Origin: Mangifera indica
Lineage: Eukaryota; Streptophyta; Magnoliopsida; Sapindales; Anacardiaceae
Assembly (NCBI RefSeq): GCF_011075055.1
Contig: NC_058143.1
Location: 9,749,057 to 9,813,056 of the forward strand
Length of the DNA: 64,000 bases
Reading direction: 5' to 3'
Part shown: in pieces, positions 11,410 through 24,082 of the stretch
Layout: the number at the start of each line of letters is the position of its first letter
Numbering within the stretch: the first letter of the stretch is position 1
The notes under the pieces: model-generated
Told to the model about the DNA's origin: nothing
Database searches by the model: none
What the model saw: the letters and a program-made list of their open reading frames with translations, nothing else
Position numbers and translations under genes: made by a program

Positions 11410-12067
11410 AGTCGAGTTTTGTCACAACTGTTTTGTTTTGTTCAGTTTGTGGTTGTGTTGGAAAAGAAGGAGCAGAGGCTGGGAGTAAAGGCTAGTTTTG
11501 GTCTCATTTTATTCATTAATAAGAGCTTCTTTATAACTCAAAAACTTGACTTTTACAGACCAACTTGGATTCAAATTAATTAATAATTCTACAATTAAGA
11601 ACATATATATAACCAAGTTAAGCAGAAATAGATAGTAAATAATTAAATTTGAGATGTCGTAATTTTCAAATAAAATTATAAATTTGTTTATGTAATTTAT
11701 CTGATTGTGTAATTTTAAAATATAAAAAAATAATATTATCTAATTATAAATTATCAATTTAATTTATACAAATAAATTTTTATATATAATTTTATTCGAT
11801 GGAATATCAAATTTAAAAAACTAATAAACACATCCAAAATTTAGTATAATAAGGGGATATAATAGTAAAATCACTCCAATTATAAAAAATTTTGGAAAAC
11901 CTAAAATTAGTTCACAAATCAAACTCTAAGGAGGGGGTTTTTATAGTCTCCCTAAACACAATCTAGTAGTTAATGATAGTTTGTCCCTTTGATTTGACAA
12001 TTTAATAGGCTGTGGTTGAACATATGGTCCAAGACTTGCTTTTTGCATTTTTTAAATTTTTAAATAT

Positions 12068-12122
<55 letters not shown>

Positions 12123-13802
12123 TTAATTAGTTGTACCAAACAGGAGTTGCATAATAAATGAATGCTACTTTTAAGGAAATTTGTTTTCAGATGGTTGATA
12201 TCTAAATAAAGCAATTCAAATAGAACCTGCAATGAATGCCTTTTTTTTTTTTTAAATAAAATTATGATTTTATATATATATATTTTATGATATAATTAAA
12301 TAATTTTAAATTATTAATAAAATAATATTTAATTTTATATATAAAAAATATGTTTGTATAGCATTTTTTTTTTAATAAATTTAGCTGTCTTTTAAATTAC
12401 TTGAAATTTATCATTAATCTTGCTTTAAATTCCCAGACCTTTCACATGGTATAATTAATTAAACGTTGCTCACACCTCACGTGAAATACAGATGAAATTA
12501 TAACTGTGTTACTTTCTAACAATTAATGCTTTAAAATTGTTTAAGAAACTAATTATAAAATCATATGCATTTCATTCATTTTCATGTAAAAATTAATCTT
12601 TATTTAATTTTAATATGTATTTTTCCTATCATTATTGGATTAACAAAGTCAATCAACTAACATGAAAAATGCACAAATTATATATAATACGACCCATTTT
12701 TATTTTGAGGAAGATTATGTATATAAATCTATTTATATATATTTAAAAATAAGTATATATAGTTTTTTCGTTTTATTTTCTGGATGGAGATTTTTATTAA
12801 ACATATGGATCTCTTAAAAACAAAATTTTTACATTGTGATCCTTAAATTTTGAGAGATATTCTTATTCGCTTTTTATTATAGGATATAACAGTTTAATCC
12901 TATTAAAGGTGTTATCAATCCACTTTCTTAATTATAGTAGAATTTGGTATATTGATAGGTAAAAAATGTTATATACACTTTCTTAATGATATCATTTGCG
13001 ATAATAACAGGGGAAAATATCGATCCCTGGCAATTAGCATTAGGTAATTCATAAATAAAAAGGCTGACATCTGACATTAATAGTTAGGATGACAGGAAGG
13101 GAGATTCTAAAAATATAAATGTTCAACTTGCACAACAACAAACAAATAAATTAGTTGTCAAGGATGGTCCACAAAATTGACATGTGTCCAATTAGCTACA
13201 CCGTAATGTAAAAGTAGCAAAAACCATTATTAATTTGTCCCCTCAGCCACCCACTGCCACCTCTTTACCTGACACGTGATGGGTTGGAATGAAAATGGAC
13301 CCATTGGGCCAGGAAGGCCCAAACCCCACCACTTTAATTATCTTCTGCCAATGTCAAAAGCAACCGGTTGCTTGCCGGGAAGCAGGTGACATTCGATGTG
13401 GGCCACATACCACAGACTGAGGTGGAAATAAAAACATTTATTTATTATTTTTTTTTTTTAACTTTTGGACCGTATCATTTTGTGTGGGTCAAAATTGGGC
13501 CTACTATAATTTATATGGGTGGACCACAAAACAAACCACGCATCTCGAATTTACCACCACCATACAGATCTCTTCGGTTTGCGCTTAAGATACCCCTCCA
13601 CAATTACATGAATGTAGATTGTATTTTATGGATTTGAATATTTAAACAAAACATTTAAAAAAATATGTTCCAAGTTGGTAAATGGTGGCAGTGGTAATAC
13701 AGACTTTAAATTTTAAGATTGGATAGAACCTTAACATATTTATCATCAACCATAAAAAATAATTTTAATACTTTTTAAACAAAATAGATAAAATTAATAG
13801 TA
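11410..13802. other. GRF upstream flank and intergenic DNA
   Basis: Minus-strand promoter side of GRF. It contains a pyrimidine-rich stretch just upstream of the leader, long AT-rich tracts, and a microsatellite. A block at 13190-13400 is less AT-rich, with CACGTGATGGG. No gene seen; the frame at 12002-12232 is produced by the microsatellite. Confidence 0.5.
12067..12123. repeat. (TAA)n microsatellite
   Basis: About 18 uninterrupted TAA/AAT units, about 770 bp upstream of the GRF start codon. Translated on the minus strand it yields a spurious poly-isoleucine frame. Confidence 0.95.
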
Positions 13803-14352
13803 GAGAAAATTACATTTTCTCACCCAAAGTTTGATCTAATTAAACTTTTTAACTTTTTGAGGATGTAAATAATACTTCTTCCCTCAAATTGTGTGACGAA
13901 GAGATCTTCGTCTCTTTATCACACGGTGCGATGAGGAGATGAAGATCTCTTCATCGCACCACTGACGTCGCACCAGGAGAAGGAGGAGGCCGGTGACAAC
14001 GTCAGAAGATGAAGTTGAAGAATGAGAGTGAAACTGCTAGTTTTGAAAGTTATAAGAGGCGGCTGCGTTTTGGAAAATATGAAAACCCTAGGTTTGGGGG
14101 TGAAAATGTTAGTTTTCAAAGTTTAAAAACTTTAGGTAAAGGTGAAATGTTAGTTTCTAAAACCTAAGGGGGTGAAAAGTAATAAATTTTATAACATTTT
14201 AATATAAACAGTAAAATGATGATTTTGCTCCTGTCCGTAACTGAAAAAATGGACGGTAGTTTGGTCATGGGTGGGAAAAAGGGCTTTTGATCTCCCGTGG
14301 ATATAGGTTTGAGAATGGGCTAAAAGGTGGGTGGGAAATAGTCCTTTTCCCT
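13803..14352. mobile_element. Mutator-like terminal-repeat remnant(s)
   Basis: Left end AAAATTACATTTTCTCACCC and an opposed TGGGTGGGAAAAAGGGCTTTT near 14275, then a second terminus GGTGGGTGGGAAATAGTCCTTT at about 14325-14350 matching the right end of the 4182-4921 element. The interior has hairpin-like GATGAAGATCTCTTCATC sequences. No clean target duplication found; possibly two joined elements. It abuts the truncated 5' LTR at 14357. Confidence 0.55.
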
Positions 14353-14356
14353 TCTA

Positions 14357-15761
14357 GAAATTTGAAAGCTCAAAGATCCTGTGCTCATTTTGGGGGAAGA
14401 TATGCATGATTGTGTGGTATGAGACATATGCCCATGTATAGCTTTCTAAACATGGATGACGTGTGTTTGAGGACACGTGGCTTGTACACATGGATCCAAG
14501 TGCATAAGAGTGTGCCCAAGCCACTTTCTCGCATGCACCTACTTTATACACAACCGTATGCTAAGTGTCACACACTTGTGTATATGGGCAAAAGGCACAT
14601 AGGTATGGGAGAAGCACATAACTGTGTACCCCTAGAAAAAGTCAAAAGATGATTATACTTTTAGGCTATATACATAAGAAGGGAGAATTATAAAAGAAAA
14701 ATAATGAGCAAATAGAGGATAAAGAGTTCAATAAGACATAGATGAGATATCTAACTATGTGAACGATAACACCAACTCAAATTGAATTAAATCTAAGTCA
14801 AAAAATCAGTAACCTTTAAGCTAGTGTCATACAATTAGACAATCCCAACTACGTGTGTAAGTAATGATATTTGTGAGAGTAATTAGGTTGAATACTCATG
14901 AGATACATCATGCACCTGATGCTAAGGCGTATAGCCACCCAATTTAATTTAGGTGTACATGGTAAGGATATGGCTTTTAGATATTTCTCACATGATTAGC
15001 GAGATGCACTACATATGTATCTGAGGTAGAGATCATTTTTAGATAGTTAGTCAACAGTTCCAATTAGCTTATGTGGTAAAGGAAAAAGTTGTTATCAGAG
15101 ATTTTCTCGTGTGGTTAAGGTGTCCTAATTAGATAGCCCAATAGGTTGTTTGGCATGTGTGTAAGACACTACGATAGCTTTCACTAGGGCATTAGATATG
15201 TCAATTCTAGATTGGGTCTCTGCAGTTTTTTTATGGATAATCCATATCAAGGCACTGAAGTGTCATAGTGTGACAATAGTTAGCTTTTAATTATTTTCAA
15301 ACATATTGATTTACTCATATTGATAGCCATTGATAGTTTAATTATATTGATAGTCATAGATGCTGAAAGGTCTTCACTTATTAAGTTTTACTCATGCGTT
15401 TCCTTTTATATGTTTTGTGGAAGAGGTGAGTAAGGAGGTAGAGGGATCCAACGACCCAGCGAGTAGCTACATGAGGAGAAAGATGTTTATCTAGTATTAG
15501 CAGACATATATTTATCTTTGTTATTATTATCATTATTTTCAAACATATTGATTTACTCAAGATTTATACAGTTATTTTATAATAGAGATTTTCAAATAAT
15601 TAATATATTTTTTTTATTAACAAAGTGGTTATTTTTATTACATTACCTTTTTGCATGCTTTATAATTATGATCATGCATTAAAGTTTTCAATCAGTCTAG
15701 TTGTGTATGTCTTTTTTGGTGTATTCCTATAAGGGGTATGTTTCTAGAGAGGGGTGTTATA
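14357..15761 (+). repeat. 5' LTR of the plus-strand gypsy element, left end missing
   Basis: Aligns by eye along its length with 22856-24082 and ends CTAGAGAGGGGTGTTATA, directly before the primer-binding site. The part equivalent to 22188-22855 is absent; Mutator-like sequence sits at the break. Confidence 0.85.
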
Positions 15762-15949
15762 TTTATGATATCAGAGTATAACCTTGGTTCTTAAAAATGT
15801 GAAAATTTTTATGTGTTTGAAAAATGCATATAGAGTTAAGTAAGAAATTAGCCTCTCGTACAATATCGACCGCCCCCTGTATGCCTACCACTGTAAATAT
15901 AATATACCTGTTTTCAGATTAAAAGTACATGCTTAAAGTTTGTAGTGAT

Positions 15950-17220
15950 TTCAAGATGAAGAGATCCAAGAAGTTAATCAAAGATGCCTCAGAGTCCTTA
16001 GTCAAGAGAGAAGCTAAATAGAGGCTTAAGGACGAGCATCCGATGCCTCAGGTACGCCTTCTATTGATAGTGCTTCCATTTGCTAAATTATGGAAGAGGT
16101 TCTAAGATAGAATAAAGAGGTGTCATCTAGTGTAGGACATCTAGCCTAAGCTTCATTGATGCAAGAGTAGCATTTAGATATAGAGGCATCTTCCCAATAA
16201 AGTAAGAGGAGTAAAAAAGCCCCTCGGGTAAAGATTGGAGGTAGTAATAGAAGACAAACATATCATATTTATAGCCTGTCTAGTCATCATCAAACCTTAG
16301 ACTTCAAAGGTAGTGTAGTGTTAGCGGGATTACTAGTCAAAGAGTCGCTAAAGATAACAAATGATGTCATGAGGATCTACTTAATGATAGATACGGATAA
16401 GATAAAATATACCGGTCTCTTGCTAAAAGATGATACTAAGGCTTAGTGATGGATGCTATTTGGGAACCATCAAGTTTCAAAAATGTCATGGATAGATTTC
16501 TAACATACCTTTAAGTCAGGGTTGTTTCAGCTAACGTTATGTATATAAAGACCTAAAAGTTCCTCTATCTGAGGCATAGGAACATGTTAGACAGGGAGTT
16601 CTCGACTAAGCTAAACTCGTTAGCCAAGTATACTTTTGGTGTGGCTAATTTAGAGTGAGCCAAGCTGGATGTGTTCAAATGAGGGTTGAGGCTAGACATA
16701 GCCAAAGATGTGATGATGAGAGATAATCCTCTCAAAAATTTTTCAAAGCCCTCAGTCAAGCATTGAGATCTAAGACTATAAGACAGTGCATGGCCAGGGA
16801 TAGAGAGTTGTTAGTAGAGCCTGCACTATTAACCCTAGTATAAAGGTAGAGTCAGCTAACTATTAGTGGCAATTGAGAGAGAGGTTGTAAAAATGGTTTT
16901 GGTATAGACAATAAAGGTAAGAAACCCTTCTAACCTAAGAATAATAAGAATTGGAAGGGTAATAAATAGAGAAAAGAAGAGCAGCCTAGACACGATGAGT
17001 CCTCTAAATGTCACAAATGTGGTAAAAGGAACACCAGTGAGTGCTTAGTTAGACAGAGGATGTACTATAGACGTAAGCAGCTAGAACATTTTGCCAGATA
17101 GTATATAGCTCTAGTAGTGGTGCCAACCCAATAGAGTAGACAGTTGGGGAAGGACAAACCCAAGTATTCGTTGTTACTCAAACTCAAGCGGATGCTAACT
17201 TTACAATTGTGACAGGTTAG
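15950..17220 (+). pseudogene. gag pseudogene (gypsy)
   Basis: Many stops. A zinc-knuckle remnant is readable at about 17009-17100 (CHKCGKRNTSEC, then YYRRKQLEHFAR, in which expected cysteines have become Tyr/Arg). Upstream fragments are too decayed for confident domain assignment. The structural protein would form the virus-like particle in an active element. Confidence 0.7.
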
Positions 17221-19040
17221 TATTGTTTCATACATGTCCTTTATATACTTTAATTGACTTTGATGTCATACATTGTTTTATTTTTAGAGACATAGTTGAG
17301 AGATTAGGATTGAAGCCTTCAGTTGTCCCTTAGATTAGAATAGAGATGTTTGATAGTGATTAGGTTCACAACAGTTTAATATTGGTAAGAGAGATAGTTT
17401 TCTTGAAAGGCCATGTAATGGTCATGGACTTATTAATCATGGACATGCTAGACTTTAATGTGATACTGGGTATGAACTTCCTGAGCAAATATGGAGCTGA
17501 AGTAGACTATACAAAAAAAAAAAGTTACAATTAATATGAATGATAGTGAGTTGTTTATATTCGGAGAGGGTTGAATTCTCAATATGATGATTAGCAGTAT
17601 TAAGGCTAAGAAGATACTAAGTAAGAGATGTATGGTATATTTGGTGTACGTGGTTCAGAAATCAACAAAGATAGTTTTAGACATAAAAGATACTCTAATG
17701 ATACAAGAGTCTTTAAATGTATTCTCTAACAGCCTTTTAGGGTTAGCACCAAAGGGAGATAGAGTTTAGCATTGAGTTGGCCATAGAAACAATACTAATT
17801 TCTAAAGCCCTCTATACAATAACCGCAACAGAATTGTAAGAACTAAAGAAACAGTTGTAAAAATTGTTGGATAGTGGATTTATCAGACTAAGCCACTTAC
17901 AATAGGGTGTACCAATCCTCTTTGTAAAAAAGAAAGATATATTGATGATGATATGCATTAACTATAAAGAGTTGAATAAGGGGACAGTGATGAATAAGTA
18001 CATACTCTTGAAAATTGATGGTTTATTTGACCAACTCAAAGGTGCCTCAGTATTCTTTAAGATATATTTAAGGTCAAAGTATTACCAAGTCAGGGTAGTA
18101 GAGCAAAATATACTCAATACTGCTTTTAGAACCAGATATGGATATTATGAGTTTATGGTTATACCCTTTGGATTGACCAATGCCTTAATAGTATTTATGG
18201 ACCTTATGAATAAGGTGTTCCAAGATTGTCTGGATAAGTTCTTGGTGGTTTTTATTGACGACATATTGGTCTGCTCTAAAGTTTGAGATAAGTATAAACA
18301 ACACTTGAGATTTGTGCTCCAGAGGCTAAAAGAAAGGCAATTGTTTGCAAAGTTCTCTAAATATGAGTTTTGCCTAGATAGAGTAACATTTCTAAGTCAT
18401 GTGGTTTCAACAGATGACATACTAAGACCCTAGTAAAATTGAGGTAGTGCCAGAGTGGTAGAGGCCCAAGACAGCTAAAGAGGTTAAGAGTTTTCCGAGA
18501 TTTATATGCTATTACAAATGTTTTGTTAAGGGATTTACCAAGTTAGCTCAATCTCTTATAGAGTTGACATATAAAGAGATTCCTTTCAGATGGATGGAAG
18601 CTTGTGAGCAAAGTTTCTAAGAATTAAAATAAAGATTAACCTCAACTCTCATCCTTGCCTTACTAGAGGAGGACAAAGACTATGATTTATATATAGATGC
18701 CTCACATCAGGGTTTAAGAATAGTACTGATTAGAAAGGTAAGGTGATAGCTTATGTTTCCCATTAGTTAAAAGAGTATGAAACTAGATACCCTACTTATA
18801 ATCTTGAGTTGGCAGTTATGGTGTCTACACTGCAGATAAGATGACACTTCTTATATTGGGTAAAGAATCACATCTATACGGATCACAAGAGACTCAAATA
18901 TTTCTTCACTTAAAAGGAACTGAATATGAGACAAAGATAGTGGTTAGAATTGGTAAAAGACTATGAATACAAGATTAAATACCACATAGATAAAGCCAAT
19001 ATAGTCATAGATGCCCTGAGCAGGAAAATGTTCCTATCAC
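17220..19040 (+). pseudogene. gypsy protease / reverse transcriptase / RNase H pseudogene
   Basis: Protease region at about 17240-17570 (MDMLDFNVILGMNFLSKYGA). Reverse transcriptase: an open stretch at 17942-18286 reads [10 protein letters not shown], then IPFGLTNA and FIDDIL. The first catalytic aspartate of the KIDLRSGYHQ motif is replaced: [10 protein letters not shown] is read. RNase H at about 18650-19040 shows YIDAS and ends in DALSRK. Stops interrupt every section, so no enzyme is made. Confidence 0.88.
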
Positions 19041-19269
19041 AGATTACCATTCACGATAAGTTACAGTAGGAGTTAATGAGAAAACAGGTAAAGGTAATCA
19101 TAGGGTAGTTAATAGGTCTTTAGATCCAGTCGACACTTGTGGATAAGATCTATGTAACACAAGTTTCAAATAAGGGATCTTTATAAATCAAACAAAATAT
19201 GGTTAGGAATATTGAGAGCAAAAGATATCTTAAGGTTTTGAAAAAGGATATGTGTTCTTTGACAGTAAA

Positions 19270-22010
19270 TTTTGAAAGATATGATTTTAGTAAAAATGCA
19301 TAGTTCCCCTTACAAGGCTTATCCTGGGAGTGTAAAGATATATCAAGATCTGAGAAAGATATTCTGGTGGCCAAAAATGAAGAAAGACACTGTAGACTTT
19401 ATGGCTAAGGGTCTTGTGTGTCAATAAGTTAAAGCTAAACATCAAAGGCCATTTAGACTTTTGTAGCCTCGTAGCATTCTTAAATGGAAGTGAGAACATT
19501 TATCAATAGATTTCGTGGTTAGATTATCGAGGCTCAGATATGGCTATAATGCACTATAGGTTATAGTAGATTGATTGACCAAGCTGACACATTTCATAAT
19601 AGTTAAAAACACCACAAGAATGAATTAGTTAGGTCAAATCTATGTGTAGGAGATTATTAAATTTCATGGAGTACCTAGGATAATAACATCAAATCAAGAC
19701 ACTAGATTTTTCTCAACATTTTGGCAGAATATATAGATGTCTTTAGGTATGGATTAACATTCAACATAACATATCACCCCCAGACTTATGGGTGGACTAA
19801 GAAAGTCAACCAAGTGATCAAGAACATGTTAAGGGTTTGTTACCTAGATAAAAGAATGAGTTTGATGGATGTGTTACCGTTGATGGAGTTTGCTTACAAT
19901 AATAGTTACCAAATAACCATCAAGATGACTCTTTATGAGACCTTATATAGTAGGAGATATAAATCATTGTTGCACTGGGATGAGATAGGAAAGAGAGATG
20001 CCTTAGATTATTATTAGGATCTGAGCTGACCCAGAGGATGATTGAGGATATAAGGATAATCAGGGAGAGATAAAACAAACCCAAAACCATTAAAAGAGTT
20101 GCACAAATTAAAGGAAACATGATCTTAAGTTTTAGGTGGGTCATAAAGTGTTTGTCATAGTAGCCCCTTATAAGCATGTTATAAAATTCAAAAGGAAAGA
20201 TAAGTCAACATTGAGATTTGTAGGACCCTTTGAGGTATTAGAGTGTATAGGTAAGATTGCCTATCGACTTACATTACTAGCGAGCATGGATCATATTCAT
20301 AACGTGTTCCATGTATCGTTGTTATGCAAGTATGTTAGTGATTCCACCCATGTGCTCAGTGTTGAGGATGCCAAACTTGAGGATAATTTGGTCTATAATG
20401 AGGTCTAAAATAAAAAAGACACCACAAGTATGAATTAGTTAGGTCAAATCTATGTGTAGGAGATTATTAAATTTCATGGAGTACCTAGGACGATGACATC
20501 AAATCGAGACACTAGATTTTTCTCAACATTTTGGCAGAATATATAGATGTCTTTAGGTATGGATTAACATTCAACATAACATATCACCCTCAGACTTATG
20601 GGTGGACTAAGAAAGTCAACCAAGTGATCAAGAACATGTTAAGGGTTTGTTGCCTAGATAAAAGAATGAGTATGAAGTTTGCTTACAATAATAGTTACCA
20701 AACAACCATCAAGATGACTCTTTATGAGGCCTTATATAGTAGGAGATATAAATCATTGTTGCACTGGGATGAGATAGGAAAGAGAGATGCCTTAGATTAT
20801 TATTAGGATCTGAGCTGACCCAGAGGATGATTGAGGATATAAGGATAATCAGGGACAGATAAAACAAACCCAAAACCATCAAAAGAGTTACACAAATTAA
20901 AGGAAACATGATCTTAAGTTTTAGGTGGGTCATAAAGTGTTTGTCATAGTAGCCCCTTATAGGCATGTTATAAGATTCAAAAGGCAAGACAAGTCAACAT
21001 TGAGATTTGTAGGACCCTTTGAGGTATTAGAGTGTATAGGTAAGATTGCCTATCGACTTACATTACTAGCGAGCATAGATCATATTCATAACGTGTTCCA
21101 TGTATCGCTGTTATGCAAGTATGTTAGTGATTCCACCCATGTGCTCAGTGTTGAGGATGCCAAACTTGAGGATAATTTGGTCTATAATGAGGTCTAAAAT
21201 AAAAAAAACACCACAAGTATGAATTAGTTAGGTCAAATCTATGTGTAGGAGATTATTAAATTTCATGGAGTACCTAGGACGATGACATCAAATCGAGACA
21301 CTAGATTTTCTCAACATTTTGGCAGAATATATAGATGTCTTTAGGTATGGATTAACATTCAACATAACATATCACCCCTAGACTTATGGGTGGACTAAAA
21401 AAGTCAACCAAGTGATCAAGAACATGTTAAGGGTTTGTTGCCTAGATAAAAAAATGAGTTTGATGGATGTGTTACCGTTGATGGAGTTTGCTTACAATAA
21501 TAATTACCAAACAATCATCAAGATGACTCTTTATAAGGCCTTATATAGTAGGAGATATAAATCATTGTTGCACTGGGATGAGATAGGAGAGAGAGATGTC
21601 TTAGATTATTATTAGGATCTGAGCTAACCCCGAGGATGATTAAGGATATAAGGATAATCAGGGAGAGATAAAACAAACCCAAAACCATCAAAAGAGTTAC
21701 ACAGATTAGAGGAAACATGATCTTAAGTTTTAGATAGGTCATAAAGTATTCGTCATAGTAGCCCTTTATAGGCATGTTATAAGATTCAAAAGGAAAGATA
21801 AGTTAGCATTGAGATTTGTAGAACCCTTTGAGGTATTGGAGTGTATAGGTAAGATTACCTATCGACTTACATTACTAGCGAGCATGGATCATATTCATAA
21901 CGTGTTCTATGTATCGCTGTTATGTAAGTATGTCAATGTTCCACCCACGTACTTAGTGTTGAGGATGTCAAACTTGAGGATAATTTAGTCTATAATGAAC
22001 GACTAGTTCA
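19270..22010 (+). pseudogene. gypsy integrase pseudogene with triplicated C-terminal half
   Basis: The zinc-binding region reads YKAYPGSVKIYQDLRKIFWW, with one His changed to Tyr. Core motifs SIDFVV and SNQDTRF are readable, but the expected glutamate of the TDGQxE motif is lysine (TYGWTKKVNQ). The C-terminal module has FVGPFEVLECIGKIAYRL and HNVFHVSLL. The segment from the middle of the core to the GPF module is present three times in tandem. Stops occur in every copy. Confidence 0.88.
19605..22010 (+). repeat. Tandem triplication, about 0.8 kb per unit
   Basis: Unit landmarks TGAATTAGTTAGGTCAAATC occur at 19621, 20431 and 21220, so the spacings are 810 and 789 bp. The difference is a clean 21-bp in-frame deletion in unit 2 (loses seven residues after RMS). 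Units differ by only scattered substitutions. Both junctions share the same filler, GGTCTAAAATAAAAA, between the end of the GPF module and the next unit. Confidence 0.95.
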
Positions 22011-22187
22011 AATTTTAGATGGATAAGTTAAAGAGCTCAGATGTAAGCAGATTCTTTTAGTAAAAGTTTTTTAGAGGAATCATTAAGTTGAAAAGGCCAC
22101 ATGAGAGGTTACGTAGTATATACAACAAAGATTCCCATATCTGTTTGAGTAAATTTTGAGGATAAAATTCACATTAGAGGGGAGGAT

Positions 22188-24082
22188 TGTAACACCCACA
22201 GGTAAACTCAAGGGTAGTTTAGTTTTTCATAAGTTTCTTAAACAAAGTGTTTAATGATTTTCAAGGGTACATGCCCATGTATAGAGACATATACAACCAT
22301 ATATGGTTAGAGGGAAGTCAAATAGTAGATTAGATTATGATCGTAGCAAAACATAAGATTGCCTTAGTTGGGTAACTAGACACACAATCTTTTATAGCCT
22401 ATACACGTTCGTGCATCACGTTTAGAAATTAAAATAAAAACGCAATAAGCTCTAATTCTCATTCACTCTTTTGTTTTCAACTGATCAAAAGTGAGAGAGA
22501 GGGTGAGAGAGGAGTTTGTGAATATGAAATCTTTGAAGTTTATCTATTATATCTATGATCTAGAGTTAATTAATCAATTATGAGAAACCGTATCACAATC
22601 TTTTAATTGTGAGAATATTATGTGTTTTGGCATGATAGATCAATAAGGTTATAGATGCTATGTATATACTAATTATATTGTATGATTTCAAGTAAATAAA
22701 TTGTTTTGAGGGCTTAGAGATTTTTTGTATCAACCTATAGATATGTTTGAATAAATGTTTTTGTAGCGAGAACAACGTAAAAACACTAGGATGCAATTTT
22801 CAAATTGTAACATATTGTCATGTATGGTTCTATACATGCCCATATGTCATTTCAAGAATTTGAAAGTTCAAAGATCTCGCACTATTTCTAAAGGAAGATA
22901 AGCACAACCATATGGTATAGGACATACACCTATGTATAGCTTTCCAAATATGGATGACATGTGTTTAAGGACACATGGATCTAAGTGCATTGGAGTGTGC
23001 CTAAGCCACATTTCTATGTGCACCTGCTTTATACACGATCATGTGCTGAATGTCAAATACTAGTGTATATAGGCAAAAGACATATGAACATAGGTGAAGT
23101 ACACGACTGTGTACCCTTAGAGGAAGTCAAAAGATGATTAGACCCCTAGATATATACATAAGGTTAGTGTCACACAACTTGATAGTCACTAGTTGTGCAA
23201 ATGAATGACTTTATTTATAAGAGTAATAGGGTTAGATACCCATAAAATGCATTATGCACTTGACGCCAAGATACATAGTCACCTAGTTTAATTTTGGTGT
23301 GCATGGTAAGGATGTGACTTTTAGATATTTCTCACTTGATTAACGAGATGCATCATATATGTACCTAAAGTAGGGGTCATCTTTGGATGGTTAGTCAACA
23401 ACTCCAATCAACTTATATGGTAAAAGAAAGAGTTGTTATCAGAGATTTCTCTTTGTGGTTAGGGTGTCCTAGTTAGATAGTCTAGTAGATTTTTTGGCAT
23501 ATGCATAAGGTATTATAGTAACTTTCACTAGGGTATCAAATATGTCGATTCTAGCTTAGGTCTTTGTAGTTTTCTTAGATGATCCATTTTGGGCATTGAG
23601 ATGTCGTAATGTGACAATAGTTAGCTTACAAATGGAACATGAGTTTTATTAGTAGATGATTTGATAGCCATGGATGTTGAAAGGTCTCCACTTACTGAGT
23701 TTTACTTACACACTTCCATTTATATGTTTTGCAAGTAGTATTGAGTAGTGGGGCTGAAAAGGATCTAACAATCTAGAAAGCAGCTACACATAAGGAGGGG
23801 CATTTATGTCATTCCAATATTAGCAGACATATATTTATCTTTTTTATTATTATCATTATTTTCAAACACATTGATTTACTTAGGATTTATATAGTTAATT
23901 TATAATAAAGATTTTCAGATAATTATTATTTTATGAGTTTGATTAACAAAACTGTTACTTTTATTACATCATATTTTTGCATGTTTTATAATTATGATTA
24001 TAAGTTTTTCAATTGGTCTAGTTGTTCACATCTCTTTTGGTATATTCCTATTAGGAGTATATATCTAGAGAGGGGTACTACA
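22188..24082 (+). repeat. 3' LTR of the plus-strand gypsy element
   Basis: Starts TGTAACACCCACAGG directly after the purine tract and ends AGAGAGGGGTACTACA; 1,895 bp. A purine-rich leader (AGTGAGAGAGAGGGTGAGAG) at about 22490 may mark the start of R. The downstream 1.2 kb matches the truncated 5' LTR. Confidence 0.85.

Larger units (their letters stand above)
14357..24082 (+). mobile_element. Degenerate Ty3/gypsy LTR retrotransposon (plus strand)
   Basis: Order seen: truncated 5' LTR, tRNA-iMet primer-binding site (ATGATATCAGAGTAT at about 15765), gag with zinc knuckle, protease, reverse transcriptase, RNase H, integrase (end triplicated), purine tract AGAGGGGAGGAT at 22176-22187, 3' LTR. 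The PR-RT-RH-IN order is that of Ty3/gypsy, and the LTR start TGTAACACCC with ACACG/CCCGTGTG-like internal words resembles Tekay/Del-type elements (inference). All genes carry stops and frameshifts, so it is inactive. Confidence 0.92.

Noticed and set aside
12002..12232. 76-codon minus-strand frame with a long isoleucine run
   Set aside because: It is the translation of the TAA microsatellite, not a gene.
19150..19499. Minus-strand frames in the gypsy integrase region
   Set aside because: Opposite strand of clear plus-strand integrase sequence.
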